From contig CAJNDS010002594.1 in assembly GCA_905221605.1 (NCBI GenBank), forward strand, positions 90,001-154,000: 64,000 bases of DNA, written 5' to 3'. Made by a program: the position numbers and the translations under genes. The notes under the pieces are model-generated. The model saw only the letters and a list, made by a program, of their open reading frames with translations, ran no database searches and was not told the origin of the DNA. This DNA is from Symbiodinium natans. Its lineage: Eukaryota; Sar; Dinophyceae; Suessiales; Symbiodiniaceae. The number at the start of each line of letters is the position of its first letter. The stretch's first letter is position 1. Of the stretch, positions 38,701 through 52,149 are shown piece by piece.

Positions 38701-41700
38701 CGAGGCAGGCTGTATTGGGAGGCAGCATCTCAATTGCGCTGGAATTCCGGGTGCATAAGAAGAGCCGGAAGTTCTCGTCAAAGTCGCACATTTTGTCGCT
38801 GATTTGTACAGCCTGCCTTGGCCCTTGTCGGATCATGTCCCGTCGAAGCAGTGGCACAAGATAGTTGTCAATGCCATCAACCTCTTGAATGATAAGCACC
38901 TTCCCAAAACGGACTGCGAGCTCCAGCTGTGAGACCAGCTTCGGGTCTTGCTGTAGGACGCTCTCTGCATGCGGATTGGTCTGCCTCAGCCATTCGAGAG
39001 CCTGGCTGTTGGGGTCGACGATAAACGGAACAAGAATGCCAGAGTTTATCATGACCGCATTCTCCTGAGAGAGGCGGTCAGCCGAGAGGCCTTGAGCCTT
39101 CCAAGTCAGGAGCTCACTTTCGGAAGACATGATCCGCAGGAAATCGAAGGTGGTAATTCCACGAGATTCGGTCCACAGAAAGTTGGCCTGTGCCAGGGCA
39201 CTCACGTTTATCATCGGTGGACGGGGTGGCCAATCTATCTAGCCTAAAAGGAAAGAAGGTTTGGGGGGGGGGGGGGGGGATTGAGGGGCGAAAAAACTGG
39301 AAAGACCGTTGCACAGTCCAAGGCATGTTGGAACTCGGCTCCTGTTGTCTGATATCCTCAGAGAAGTGCCCCAAATAGGTGCAGTAGGCCGCTGACAGGC
39401 AAGTATGGGTTGAAAGAAGCGCTGCATCTTGTTGGATCTCGGCAACCTGGGACTCCCAGCGATCCTTCTCCCCAGACATCTTGCTCATGAGGTTGCCCGC
39501 TTTCTCGAGTGTCGAAGTTGCGCGCTCCAAGTCAACACGAAGGACTTCAGCATCACGGGTGCGTGCACCGAACTGTTCTTGCAGGCGCTGGACATCATTA
39601 TCGATTTGGACCAACTCATCTTTGTATACTGCAAGCTTCTCGAGAGCAGCACGCAGAGACTCTTCCGCATCGTCACGCGCTTTCTCCATTGGTGCAACCT
39701 TGACCAGTACTGTGCTGTACCGAACGCACGCCACCACCCACTTGGCCAAGGGAGCTGCGGCAACCGATACGCGGTAAATCGTAGCATGGTCAAATGAGTT
39801 GGCCTTGTCTCTCAAAAGCTTCTCTACATCCACACGAGTCTTGTCATCAATCTGCCGGGGGTCGAAGTTGACTATGCGCTGAATGGCACCAGTACCTGCC
39901 AAGAACTTCTTCATTGAAGCCCAGGAGTTGTCATAGTTTCCCATGAGGCGCAGTACTCCATTGAGCACATCGTGGATGGGATCTGGAGGCATCTTGAGGG
40001 CCCGAATCTCATTGAGATGCTCAGACTTGATGCTGCCGACAGCCTTCTTTGCCGCATCGAGGATGGGCTGGATTTCCGACAGCTCTTTTTCAATGGATGC
40101 TTTGTCGGCACTATTTTTCTCCTGTTCTAGCTGAGTTTGCCCCTCCAACTTCTCCACCTCCTGCCTGCGATCTGCAGACTGCTGCATGGCTGCGGTGATG
40201 CGTTGCAAGGCTTCGGCTGCCAGCACCTTCTTCTCTTCCAAGTCCTTCTGCTTTGCAATTGCGTCCTCCTGCAGTCTCTCCACGGTCTGGCTCACTTCCT
40301 GAAGCTTAGACAAACCTTTCTGCAAGTGCGAGGACTGCCCGGATGCAGTGGAGATCTTGGCAGAGTACATGGCATGGCAGGTCTGAAGAAGGGTGATGTA
40401 GTGCCTTGGAGAAGCCTTAGCCTGAGAAGCATGGATGTACTGCAACAGCGGCCCCAAGTTTGCTTTCTGAGACAGCATCTCGCCCAGAATTCGTTGTGCA
40501 ATGATCGTTTTGCTTTCCTCGGACCACTCATCAAGCCACAAGACAGTCGTGCATGAGAACAGGGCTGGGTTTGCAGCACAGTATGGCAAGAAGTGTGGAT
40601 GATTCGGATCCATGGAGAGCACGACGTGGAGGCGCTGTTGCACTTGGTTGCAGAAGTATTCAAATGGCGTCCTTGCACCGCCTCCCCTGCCCTGTGAAGC
40701 AGCCCATTCTTCCTTCAGCGGAGCCAGCAGTGGTTCAAGCTCTTCCGGTGTCCAAATACCAGGTACATCACCTGCACTGAGAAGAGAGTTCACGGATTCC
40801 AAGAACTCAGACTTCAGCAAGTGGTGATCTTCCAGAAAAAGGATGGTGTGCTGCTTCTCGACACCCGTCATCTGCATCACTGCCTTGAGGTCCCTCTTCC
40901 ATTCCTTGTCGCCATAGCGCCGTGCGGGTGCAGGGCTAAAGACTGCCAGGCGGTGCATGTGAGCTAACAGAGAGATGACCGAGCGCTTTCCACCTCCAGA
41001 TCGTCCTACGACCAACAAGTCATTGGCCACAGGTGCAGCAAGTGCACGGTCCATCCAACTAATTTGCTCAAGAACCTCTGGCACCAGCTCAATTTCCAAA
41101 TCTTTCACCTCACGCTGGTACGACTTCAAGCCATCCTTGACCATCTTTGTGTAGTCTTCAGGAGAAACCTTTTTCATGTCACCACTCGGTACGCCCTCGT
41201 CATTCAGGGTCAGCATTGCTGTGAAGATCAACTTGTCGACCTCAACATCTACGCCGACATACTGTATCAGAGCATTTCTGAGCAACGCATCGAAATGGGA
41301 TTTCGCCTCATCTCCCACCAGCCGGTCCCGGAAGATCCGCGTGGCTTCGTAGGCCCAGGCCTCGATCAGACTGTCCACGGACATAACCTCGTAGCGCAGA
41401 AGCTGCAAGACCCACTGTGTCAAATCTCTTGGATTGAACAAGTAGTGCTCATGGTCATCCATCGTAAACTTGCCCTTCATACTGGCGTAGATGTCAACCA
41501 TTGCTTCTGCAAGCTTTTCGCACAAACCATGGCTTCTATCAGCCACGTTCTGCCACTCAGGTGATGTGAATGTTGCACGCAAGAAGTGTGTATACACTTC
41601 GACCAACTCCTCCGAGCTTGGGTATGAGATTGAGCAAACCCTGACATTCGCCGTGAAACGAGTTGCCAAACGATGTCGACCGAGCGTGCTCGCTGGTGCA

Positions 41701-44700
41701 ATCGAAGCCACGATCTGGATATGTTCCAGGAGTACAAACTCCAAGTCGTCGTCATAAAACCCCTTGTGCATCACTGCCTGCTGCAGGAACATGATGATTT
41801 CAGAGGTGTCATACTTGTCTGGCGTGGGCAAGTTGATATCCTTCAAGTACAGAACCAGTCTTCTGCCTTCTCGTGGCCGGTAGATTCGGCCAGTGGTGCC
41901 GGTAGACACTGAACAGAACTGACGCAGTTTCTGCAGCACATCTTTCGAGGATGTTTGCGCATTGCAGTTGAGAACTGCAACATTCAAAGCAGCATCAGAT
42001 TCATTCTGCAGGCGATGAATGGCATGTCGAATCAGGAGGTTCTTGCCAGCACCCTCGGGACCACTGACGACAAAGGGCTGCTCCTGCGCAAGCCAGGTCG
42101 CGAAAAGGTCCATGTTGCGCAACACTGTCGCAGTTGGAACCAAAGGAGGTAGGACTGCAGACCGCTTCACATCTTCGAGCGAGATCTCTGTGCCCGCAGA
42201 AACCTGGTACCCGACAATGAGAGACTCCACAACCTGGCAGTGAAGAGGCTGGCTTGGATCGGGTATGTTCTCATTGGACCACTTGAAAGCCTCGCGGGTC
42301 AAAGCAGCACGATCCTCTTCTGACAGGTTGCCTCCTAATCCGCGACATATAGCAAGCAGAAAACTCTGCTTGGAAATTGCAGGACTCTCATCATGAACAG
42401 TCACAGCTGCATCACCCTCAGCCTTGCTGAGGTGGCCAAGAACATTTTGGACCATTCCCATACGAGTTGTTTCTATCGCCATCTCTCGGGACCCTTTGTA
42501 AAGCCAATCCAATGCTCTGTAGAAGAGTTCATCAAACCAACTCTCCAGTTGGGCCTGCTGCTCTTCCGGCTGCTTCAGGATCCAAGAGGTCACGAGAGGT
42601 CTGACGTCAACATCTTCCTCAGACAGGAAGATCATGGTCAAGCGGCTGATCGTGGCTGGGGATGCAAATCGCAGATGGTCAGTTTCGAAGACAAAGTTCA
42701 CGTTTGTACCAAACTGGATACGCTCTCCGTTAGGCATTGTCAAAAGACGGTTGTCATCCAGGACGCTATTCAGGGATTCGACCCACTCAGGGTCTATGTC
42801 ACCATCACAGACAATCCAGTTGTGAGTTGTTGATGGCTCCTTGATGACTTTCCTGGCGCTGGCAGTCAGAACACCATCAAACCACTCACGTGTATCATGG
42901 TCCATGTAGCCCAACAATCGAACCCTGTGCATTGACTTGGGGTTCATCACGTGAACGACATACTTCTTGCCCTGCTTCTTGTAGGCTGCTTCCAGTACCT
43001 TCCAGATCGTGCTCTTCCCACAACCTGAGGGACCAACAATGCCGACACCCATGCGCTGTTGACATGCCTCGTGGAACTGCAGCATCTTGTAAATTTGCGA
43101 ATCAATTTCTGCAAGCCTCATCTCCCGCATGGTTTCGCGGATTACGGCCTCCAGCTCCTTGTACTCGATGTCCTTCACGTTAATTCCAGGAAACAAGTCC
43201 ATGCACAAGTCCTGAAAGCGCTTGGAGTCGGCGAAGGTCAACTTGGACAGTGTGTTCATTCGAACAGCCTTCAAAAGAAGCACCGATTCTTCGTCTTCGC
43301 GTAAAGGCTCGGACTGCTGAGCCTTTGTCTCCTGTAGCAGCCGGCCAGCCAGAGTCAGGATCGGCTTCAAGGCTCGAAGGCCCCAGTCGTAGTGCTGCTG
43401 TGATGACAACAGCTGTCGCGAGAGCAGAAACAAAGCAACGACCTTCTGTGCCAGAACCTTTGCGCTCGCGAACCCCTCTGCAAACATCATCACCTCCGCA
43501 ATGAGCTCGTTGTCTGGTACGCTCATGGCCACCTCAGAACAGCCACAACCAGCAACAACGCGATACTGGAGAGAGCAGGTTCTCACTAACATGATTGCGT
43601 GCAACGCCAAAGCCATCCGAAGTGTGCGAAACATTGCCGATCCCTGGAGGTCACGCATGCAGTATGCGTATGCGCTGCATACAGTACGAGTACGGTCGAA
43701 AGGTGCAGGTTTTTCGTGGCCATGTCATGCCAAGAAGCAGGGCGAAAGAGCTGCTTAAGGTTGTCCGGAAGCTTCTGTCGACCACCATACCCTTTGGTCG
43801 CTGGATTCAGCGTAATGAAGATTCCCGCATTGTGATTCACAGGCACGTCGCGATTCAGCAGATGAACTGTGCTGTGGCTATTTTTGATGGCTGCTTGGAT
43901 CAGTTGCACAGACTGGGAGATGGCGGACATCTGCTCCTCCAGCAAGCGGTTGAACTCATCAAAGCAACCCCAGGCACCACAGCGCACCAAACCCACGAAG
44001 ATCCGGCCCATGGCTTGAAAGTCGATTCCCTCGTCGCAATTGAAAACCAACACCTGCCTTCCTAAACACGACCCAAGCGCTTTCACAGACTCCGTCTTGC
44101 CTGTTCCTGCAGGACCGTACGGATTTCCTCCATATCCCAGATGCAAGCCATGCATAAGGGTCAGGTAGCATTTGTCCGTGAGTGGTGTGTGTACGAGCTT
44201 CGGAGCGTTTCCTTGATACTCAAAAGAATAGCTCTGCTCGCACTCCAGCATCCGAACACTGCAAGGTTTTTGCTCGGGGCTAACCCCTTGCTTCAAGTAG
44301 TAGCGCAGTTGTCTGTACCAGCTCCACTCGGACAGCTTCTGTACCTTGTGCACCAGCAGGTCATCCAACACCGAAATGTTGTGGATGAGATCTAGGATCA
44401 GGGCTTTCAGCTTTGCTTGCGGCAGGGCACCATCCAACGACAGCGACGTCATAGAGGAAAGCTGGGTCTGCAAATCTCCCTTTAGTTGGTGTAGCTGCCC
44501 GTTGCTCATGTATCTTTCAATGTTGTGTGTGAAGTGGATGTTTGCACTCAGGCATAACAACTGCGATGGGTATTTCTCGAACTGCTGCATATCCATTTCG
44601 GACTGAGCATAACAGCCCTGCAACTGCACAGCGAGTGTAGAGAACATCTCGTTCGACAGGTTCGACAGCCATTCCTCCACAGGCAGGGGATCCTCGCCCT

Positions 44701-47700
44701 CTCGGACAACAACTGGATTGCCGAGTGGAACTTTTTCTTTCAAGGAACTGTTCATTGCCACAATGCGAGTGATGTTTTCGTCGAAGTCTACTGTGGCAAT
44801 GCCAGCAAAAAGCTTCTTCAGGTGGGCTTGGATAACTTCTGGGTTGCTCGATTGCCCGAGAATCTCAAGAAGGTCTTCATCTCCAATGAAGTAGAGGCGC
44901 GGGAACGCAGAACGCTTTTCTTCGAGGAAGCTGTTCAGAGCCTTCTGGCATCGTTCCAGTTGGTCCGAAAGCGTCGTGAACTGCTCCTTCAAGCCTCGAA
45001 CTGTGCAGAGATAGTTTACCTTCTTGGCCGCGCCAACATTCTTCATTATCTGCCGGTACTGACCATTGACTTTGTCAAAGCGCTCTTTTTCCCGTGGCAA
45101 GGAACCTCGACCAAATATTGGTTCCAAGTAGACCCACTTGCGCTGGACTTTGTTCATACATAGCAGCAGCTCATCCAGCAGTGTTAGCTTCTCCTCAAAC
45201 TTGTCCACTTGATCTTTGAACGGTCCAAAGAATCGTGAGTCTTTCAGCGAGCCACACAGATTTTGTTTCTCTGACACCTCTGACATCAAGTCTTTCCAGT
45301 CCTTGATTAAAGGAACGAAGCCTCCTCTGACAGGATGGTCCATGAGATTGAACTCCGCCTGCTCAAACCAAGCCGATACCTCCATGACTGCATCTCGGAT
45401 TGTGACTTCTCCGATGGCTCGTGCAGTCAACTCCTTTAGCTCATCCACCTTTTCAACGATGGTGTCCAACCTGTCGGCCAGCATGCGAAAGGTGAGTGCC
45501 TCGAGTTTGGTGTCGGCAGGTAGCTTCAAGAGTCCAAAGAGGATCTTCCAATGGTCCTTCTCGAATGGCTCACCTGTCATCGCTTTCAGGGCAGGATGAG
45601 CAGCATTGAGTCTTTGCACCTGTTGCGAGAGCATATGCGTCACGGGATCCCTTGGAACTTCCCGTAGTCGTGACAGCCAGTTATGTGCCAGATCTTGAAC
45701 ACTGAAGAGGCGAGGCCTCAATTCCAGCCAAGTCTGCACAAGCAACTCCTCGTACTGCGTTGTGAACTCTTCGAAGAGGCTCCAGCTTGCTTGCTGCCTG
45801 TTCAAGTCCTCTTCCACGTCTGTTGTGTTGGCTAATTCTGGCGGGGGCAGGCCGAAGTCAGTACAGTCACCCTGCAGCACTGTCATCTGCTCTCTTAGGG
45901 CCTGCCACTCTGATTGCCATTCCTGCATTTGCTGTGCGTTCTTCTTCGCTTCCTCAATGGAGCAGTCATCGGCCGTTTTGGGTTTCAATGACTGCCAGCG
46001 GGATGCAAACTTCTCAATATCGCTGTTCATCTGCACAATGCGCTGATCCATCTTGCCCCGCAATTCTTCACGCAGGTCGCTTGCCAACTGCTCAAACGCC
46101 TCCAAACGAATCAGGAAGTCCTCCCACTTGTTCTGCACTTCGCTCATGTCAATGCCCGTGCCAACTGTTTTCAGGAGCTTGTTTTTCTCCTCAGCAGCGT
46201 CCAGCTGCTTCTTCCAATCCGACTGCTGTTCCATGAGGATTGCTGCATCGGCTTGTGCCTTGCCAAGTTCCTGCACCGTGTCCGGACGGACATTCAGCTT
46301 CTCAAGAGCCTGCTCCAAGAACTGCATCACGGACTTCGCTTCATCAGATGCCTTCCGTCGCAATGCAATGATCAGTGCATCACTCAATCGTTCAAGCTGA
46401 TCTTCAATCACAGACTTCAGAACCACTGTGCTAATTGTAAAGCAGTCGATCTTCACTGTGTCTGGGATCTTGTCCATCTCCTTCCGTTTCGCTTTGATGG
46501 CCCTGAAATTCAGGTCCCAGTCCTTGGGCTCAGTGAGCTCTTCGACGAGCTCTTGAACACGCTCCGGCATCAAGCCCACCACCAGCCAAGGCGAAAACGA
46601 GTTCTGAAGTTGGTGCACACGCTGAAACAGCCCATCTGCCTTCTGAAAGACAACTGCAATGCCTTCTGCATTGCGATCTGCCATTGCCTTGTACACATGC
46701 GGCGCACCATCCAAACCTTTGAATTGTAGCGGCAGTGAAATGAAGGACTTTATCTCCTTGAAGTACAAAGACTTCAGCTCTTCCAACGGCGGCTTGAGTT
46801 TTAGCTGCTTTTGGGCAAGGATCAAGTCGGCTTTCATCTCCGGCAAGTTCTCGTTGAGGCTTTCCAGGCCAAAGCGGTACTGAACCTCCATGATCTTGAA
46901 AATCTGGAAATCCCAGTGGGCCTTCCATGGCTTTGCATCCGGAACTTGACAGCCACAAGCTCCGATTGTGGCATCGATGGCCTTCTGTATCTGTGCCAGC
47001 TTCTGCTTCCACTGGTCTCGCTGACGGAGCAAGCTGATGTTTGCCAACTGCACAACTTCCTGCGACACCTGGGCGTGACCGTTGCGAAGGCGCCTGTTCA
47101 CTGCCCGCAACCGCTCTGCTCCATCTTTGACGTTTCGGGTGAATGCCTCCAGCTGATCTAACTTGTTCCACTGGACTTTTTTCATTCCACTCTTTTCGTT
47201 GAAGAGCTGCTCAAAGGCAAGGGCTGGCTGCAAGACCATAAGCTTCTGTGACGGGAGCAGCTCTGCCGACAGTGTGTTGTAGAAGTTGCAAACTTGCTTT
47301 AGCTGCACTGCAAAGCGATAGAACTTCAGGCCATCCTGGACTGCGAGCTTCACTTTGTTGGGGACATTGCAGCCCAGCTGCTCGAAGATGCGAGCCTCTT
47401 TGACGAGCTCTATCAATCGTTCAGAATACGTGATCTTCAATGCCCCCTGCTGCGCTGTATCAAAGTCCATCACTCGGCTGTTCATTTCAAGGGCAATTGG
47501 GTCATCCGGGTCCTTCAACTGTGACTCAACTTCGTCGCACCAATCTTTGTACGCTCTGTTTCGGAACTCCTTCAGCTCAGCACGAACCTTCTTATAAGTG
47601 TTGCCGACCTTTCCCGCAGAATGCAAGTCCTTCAGAAAACCAGCCAATGGTCGAGCTGCCAAATCAGCTTTACTCCGCAAGTGTTCGACCCATACCATCT

Positions 47701-49144
47701 TCCTTGCATGCAAGCTCAGGCCTCGACCGGCTGGAAGGCTGCCACTGTCGAACGTCTCGAGCTCTGCCTGGACTCGGCCGAGGAAGTCATCGAGCTCCGT
47801 AAGCAGCCTCTCGCGTTCGTTGGTCAAAGACTCCCGGATGTTGCGGCGCTCCAACAAGTCTTGGTATCTTTGGAAGACTCGCACAGTCTGTGCTGGGTTG
47901 GATGTGTTTGTGAAAAGCTCGGCTCGGAGACGCTCAGCAACTTGAGCTTCAACAGGTGCCATTCGTGCCTCGTATTCCGCAAGGGCAGTCCTCCAGGCTG
48001 GCACCGTGTAGTCGTTGTAGCTGAAGGCGGACAACTTCAAGAAGGGCTCGAAGCAACTTTCGATTTGCATCGCTTTTAGCTCATCCTCGCTGAGGAGCTT
48101 GAGGATCTGATCATGCTGGCCGCGCAGTTGACTAACTTCTTGGATCCGACTGGCCAGATTCGACAGGAAGGGGTCCTTGTAGGCTTCACCTTCCCACCTA
48201 TTGTCACTTGACCTCCATTGCACGTCGGTCAGATCCACTGAGACTTCATTCCAGCGCTCACACACTTTGTGTCCTTCGCGGATGTGCTTGGACACCTGGG
48301 AGAAAGATGACGTCCACACGTTCAGACTATTCAATCTGGATTGGACGCATCTACCAAGAGCGCCGGCAATCACTCTCAAGAAATGAAGCATCCTAGCCGC
48401 TGGATACGGAGGTGTCACATCACACTGCCACAAGGAATCCAAAGAGTCCATGAGTGTCTCGGTAAGCTCAAGCAGCTGGGGAAACGTTTTCTTGGTCAGC
48501 TCGTCCAACTCAGATGCAATAGGGGCAAGGGCATCTGAGAATTTGCTGGCACGGTCGACTGCAGCATCACCCACACCCGTTGCATTCTTGAGCTCTTCCC
48601 AAAAGTGTACTTCATCCACCGGGGTTACGATCCCGGACATGTCATTGTCATCAAACTCACCTGCGTTCCGACTCCGCAACCCACGGCGGAGAGAAGCTTT
48701 GAGGCCCGCATCCAGCTCCACCAGGCAGTCTGTCAAACGGCCTTCGAGTCCATCAGTCTCCTTGGTCTCGGCCTTCTCAACCAAGAGCGGCATAAAAACC
48801 TCACGTACGTTGTAGTAAAGGCTCCGGACAGCAGACATTCTGAGTGACGACACCATCACAAGTCTCGAGATGTTTGCCTCTGTCAGAGGCTCGTACGAGG
48901 TTTTCACAAAGTGCATCTCCGGGAGTCCCTCCACATAGGTCGAGAAACCTAACTGGAATGTGACCGTCCGTTTCGACGTATCGCCTGAATCATTCTCAAT
49001 GGCCTGAAGGATCTTCTCATTTGGATGATCCAGGAACTTCTCCAAAGCAGTGTTGGAAGTTGTGTTGCTTCGGAACTCGTTGCGTGGAATGTTCAGAACG
49101 CTGATGATGCACTGTACAATGTACTCTTTGCGAGGATCCGTCAT
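35670..49144 (-). CDS. DYNC2H1: cytoplasmic dynein 2 heavy chain (retrograde IFT motor, DHC1b)
   Basis: The motor moves intraflagellar transport trains from the flagellar tip to the base and is needed to build flagella. Four exons on the minus strand: 49144-43739, 43532-39342, 39187-35985 and 35769 to about 35670. Introns are 206, 154 and 215 bp with GC, GA and GC donors, all ending AG; phases agree. About 4,300 codons, the usual size for this family. It is assigned to dynein 2 rather than axonemal or dynein 1 types by the N-terminus (MTDPRKEYIV...VREVFMPLL), the AAA1-AAA2 joint (KLPDNLKQLFRP, then VAMSVPDNELIAEV) and RPDVFLNALRQETAR near the C-terminus. The start is the first ATG after AG (CAGCCATG), a possible trans-splice acceptor. 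The final C-terminal motif (W...ALFL in animals) is not clear, so one more small exon may exist. Assigned from memory of the family. Confidence 0.93.
35985..39187 (-). CDS. DYNC2H1: dynein 2 heavy chain exon 3 (AAA5, AAA6 and C-terminal domain)
   Basis: Starts after acceptor CAG (39189-39188) with ANFLWTESRGITTFDF and continues through SQLELAVRFGKVLIIQEVDG and LVPLLRRDMIRQGPR (AAA5), QLLGVTLQHEKPELEHRKSE, SLEAFMALFNKVL, KLPVLFVTTPGADPS (AAA6), DWVCLKNLHLVISWVPLLEKE, and RRTYIPQGWTKFYEFSQSDL. It ends at ISLPE (35985) with a GC donor. No internal stop or frameshift in 1,067 codons. Confidence 0.93.
39188..39341 (-). other. dynein gene intron 2, GA-AG, with a C17 tract
   Basis: 154 bp. Donor GAGCCGAG follows exon codons IRQQ; acceptor GGCACAG precedes GCC. 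The plus strand shows a 17-base G run (about 39263-39279), which reads as a C tract in the transcript, ahead of CTTCTTTCCTTTTAG. CAG occurs at both junctions, so the exact cut could shift by three bases. Confidence 0.8.
39342..43532 (-). CDS. DYNC2H1: dynein 2 heavy chain exon 2 (AAA1 end to AAA4, stalk)
   Basis: 1,397 codons in one exon. P-loops in order: AAA2 GPSGCGKS (near 43030), AAA3 GPEGAGKN (near 42055) and AAA4 GRSGGGKR (near 41005). Conserved runs include HYDWGLRALKPIL, CDGDIDPEWVESLNSVLDDN, LVLYLKDINLP and LLSAGDVPGIWTPEELEPLL. The C-terminal third is the antiparallel coiled coil of the microtubule-binding stalk (LQKGLSKLQEVSQTVERL...; VRYSTVLVKVAPM). The GC-AG intron 1 (43533-43738) lies upstream, splitting LFRP from VAMSVPDN. 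Confidence 0.94.
43739..49144 (-). CDS. DYNC2H1: dynein 2 heavy chain exon 1 (tail, linker, AAA1)
   Basis: 1,802 codons uninterrupted. Contains the DHC N1 tail (residues to about 700), the DHC N2/linker region (WSEVE-like YRQIMKNV..., LLDELLLCMNKVQRKWVYLEPIF) and the start of AAA1: Walker A GPAGTGKTESVKALG (near 44113), VFNCDEGIDFQAMGRIFVGLVRCGAWGC with the Walker-B-like FDEFNRL, sensor NPATKGYGGRQKLPDNLKQLFRP. The open frame extends 14 codons upstream of the ATG from a TTG, which I do not take as the start; MTDPRKEYIV aligns with the family N-terminus. Confidence 0.94.
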
Positions 49145-49149
49145 GGCTG

Positions 49150-51380
49150 TCAATGAATTCAGACAGATCCGATCATATTGTTTCAATGTCTCTCTGGTGA
49201 TGGCTCTGGGCTGTCACACCACTGCAGCGCATGTAATCGTTGCTCCCTAGTTGTTATGCTGTTTCGAGTGCTATCAGAAATACAACTCAAAAAAGCACAG
49301 TATCATTTGTTCGGCTGCACATGATGCTACGTGGCGGCGCAACTGCGAGAACGCTCAGCCCCTGCGATGGATGGCGCCATGTGGCACTCGATGAGACCCG
49401 CCGTCAATGCTGAGCATTTTTCTTTGCGGCAATCAAACGATCGACAGCTTCTGGCGGCGTTGGCCATCTCTCTTCTTGTCCTGGCAGACACTGAATCGAA
49501 GAGGTCACTTGTCCCTTATTCTGGCCAGCTTGTGCGTGCTCATCTCGGTCATTTGTGACATCTCCATTTCTGAGTTTGCTAAAGGACTCTAGAAACGCTG
49601 AAAGTAACTTGTAAATCTCCAAACAATCTCCTTCCATCTCATTTTCTCCTCTCCCCATCTTTGAGGTTTCCACTCCCCATCTCCATTTGAGGGTCAAGGC
49701 CATGTCCTTCGCCCCGTCTTTTGTTTGGGCACGTGCACTCAGCCCAGTCCGAAGTCCCTGAGCTTCGGTATTGCCAGTCCCTCTCCCATCTCCTTTTGTT
49801 TTTTCCACGTGACTCTCTAACTCCCCAACAAGGGCTTTGAAGGGTTTACGGGTTCTGGGAGGTTGCCACACTGCCTGCATACTGCACAAAGCAGTGTCCT
49901 TCTTCACTTTGGAAGCTCGATGTTCTTTCTCCCTCGCCTGCAGCTGCATCAAGTGTTTATCAATTGTGTGAACAAGGATCTGTCCCCGTTAACATCCACA
50001 AACATCCACGATCCAGGCATCCACACCTTGACCTCCTTAACCATAGCTTTTGTCATCTCAACGTCTCGCAGCAGAAGTGACAGCCTCCTGATGAAGGAGA
50101 AAAGAAAACTATTGTCTCCCAACATTCAGTCACATGTTCACTGGTCGGCAAAGGAACCATCGACAATTTCTGAATCTCAAGGTCTCCTGCGGAAGGTTGC
50201 CCGACCATGCTGTACGGCCAAATTGATGTCAAACAGATCTGTAAAGCTTGACCCCTGGCGCAGAACAGTCCGCGCGCAATAGCTTCAATCTGCTTCCAGA
50301 GGAGCCTTCCATAAGGAGAAATGCCTTGAATCAACCATGTGCAGCTGGTCAGACCTTGCACAAAAAATCGAGGCTTCACGCTGCACAAGCAACAAACAGA
50401 TAGCAACGGCCTGAGACGACGAAGTGTCCACGCACATCATCGATGTTGCAGTTGTGTCACGCTTGTCTGGCAAAGGCCACGGCTCCATCCAGCCCCTGAT
50501 GATCACCTGTATTACTGCAAACTGCTGTCTCCCGAGACCCACTGCATCCCACTGCCCACCGACGCCCACCGACCCAGAGTCGCCCACATCAAACGGACCA
50601 GAGTGATCTGGATAGATGATGGTCATAACCTGAGCATGCTCTCAGGATTGGGTTTAGTTATGTCAGTTAATGTCAGTTATGTGTTCCATGCACACAGCTG
50701 CAACGACCTCGCCAATGATCTCAGATCGGAAGAAGATCACGCGATCTGTCCTAAGTGAAACTGTGCTTGGTTGAGGCTTCGAGAGACAGAAGAGTCAAAG
50801 CCACAACCTCTGTAAGCACGCAATAGCACGCATACTCGCAAGTGCAAGCATGCCTGCAAGTACAAGCCATGCACGTGTTCCAGTTTGAGTGAGAGGAAAT
50901 CAAGGGTTTTCTTTCAAAGCCCACACAACAAAGAGGATGTCCCGTCTGGAAAGTAAAAGATCTCTTTCCTCTCAGTGCTCAACCAAAATTCTCCAGGCGC
51001 CGAGAGCAAAACGTCCTTCAGACTTAAATTTCCAGCTTTTATATAGCTGGCAAAGCTGTGCTTCTTCTTAGGCTTCTATTTCTCCGAAGTTTAATGCAAA
51101 GTCCCCTTGGTTCGGTGTGTTCATAAAATGGTTTCCTTGCAAAGTTATTCCTCCATGTCTTTTATACTCCTCTCTCTGTGTTAAAGAGAGGCTCTCTTCA
51201 AAACAACAAACCCCATTGCGGTCTCCTGGGGGGTGTGCACACTTCACGCGAAGACCAAAAACAAAATGTTGAAGACATGTGGGGTTTGGGACCCCGGCTC
51301 CCCAGAACAATCTGCGAAGACACCTGGGGCGTCAGCAGACACATGCTAGGCGCAGACGACGAAGGCACATGGGCGTCTGA
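49150..51380. other. upstream of the dynein gene; one unassigned open frame
   Basis: The strongest open frame is minus strand 49949-49404 (about 180 codons, rich in Glu, Lys, Gly and Thr). It resembles nothing I know and has no supporting splice or neighbour evidence. No dinoflagellate spliced-leader relic (GGCTCAAG) precedes the dynein ATG. Confidence 0.35.
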
Positions 51381-51384
51381 AGAC

Positions 51385-51815
51385 ACATTCCCGGCGAAGA
51401 CACGTGGCGTCGCGAAGACATGTGAGCGTTAGTCAGAAGACACTTTACGAGATCAGCAATTGAACAGTAGAGCCAAGACATTTCAAACAGGTGGGCCTCC
51501 AATAGAGTGAAGACTCACGCAGCGTCGCGAAGACACTTCCCAAAGCAGGTCCGGCGAAGACCAGGGTCGCGAAGACACGTGGGCAAGCGAAGACTCTTCC
51601 CGAAGACAGGTCCGGCGAAGACACGAGGCGTCGCGAAGATACGTGGCATCGCGAAGACACGCGAGCAAGCGAAGACACTTCCCGCAGACAGCTCGCGCAA
51701 AGACACGTGGTTGTGGGCAAGCGAAGACACTTCCCGAAGACAGCTCCCACGAAAACACGTGGCATCGCGAGGACATGTGGCATCGCGAAGACACTTCCCG
51801 CAGCAGCGCTGGTAA
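51385..51815. repeat. satellite of about 105-bp units built on GTCGCGAAGACACGTGGC
   Basis: Short motifs GCGAAGACACGTGGC and CACTTCCCGAAGACAG(G/C)TC alternate in four or so diverged higher-order copies. Many CACGTG palindromes. Open frames on both strands through the repeat are by-products. Confidence 0.85.
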
Positions 51816-52149
51816 AGACACGCCACGGGGGACCAAGCCGTGAGCACATGCGGAGCTTCCTTGGGACTCCGATTCTCCATCCTGTTTCGGAACCAACCTC
51901 GTCCTAACCTTCAAACCTGAACATCTACAACCCCCTTCCCGCCTTTGGGTTCGGGCGGGCGAGGCTTCTAAAACTGCGCGCGCGCCATATAGGCCTCAGC
52001 TTAGATCAAGATTTTTAAGTTGCGCCGGTGCTGGCGTGTTGGGATATTCCTTTGTGCCACGCATAGCATCTGCACGGTCATGCTTTCGTTGACGTTGCCG
52101 AGCAAAAACGGTTATGAAACTGCTAGCACCATGCCTACGTTGATTCTCT

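Noticed and set aside
49404-49952. 180-codon Glu/Lys-rich minus-strand frame upstream of the dynein gene
   Set aside because: No family resemblance, no splice or leader evidence; kept only as an unassigned frame.
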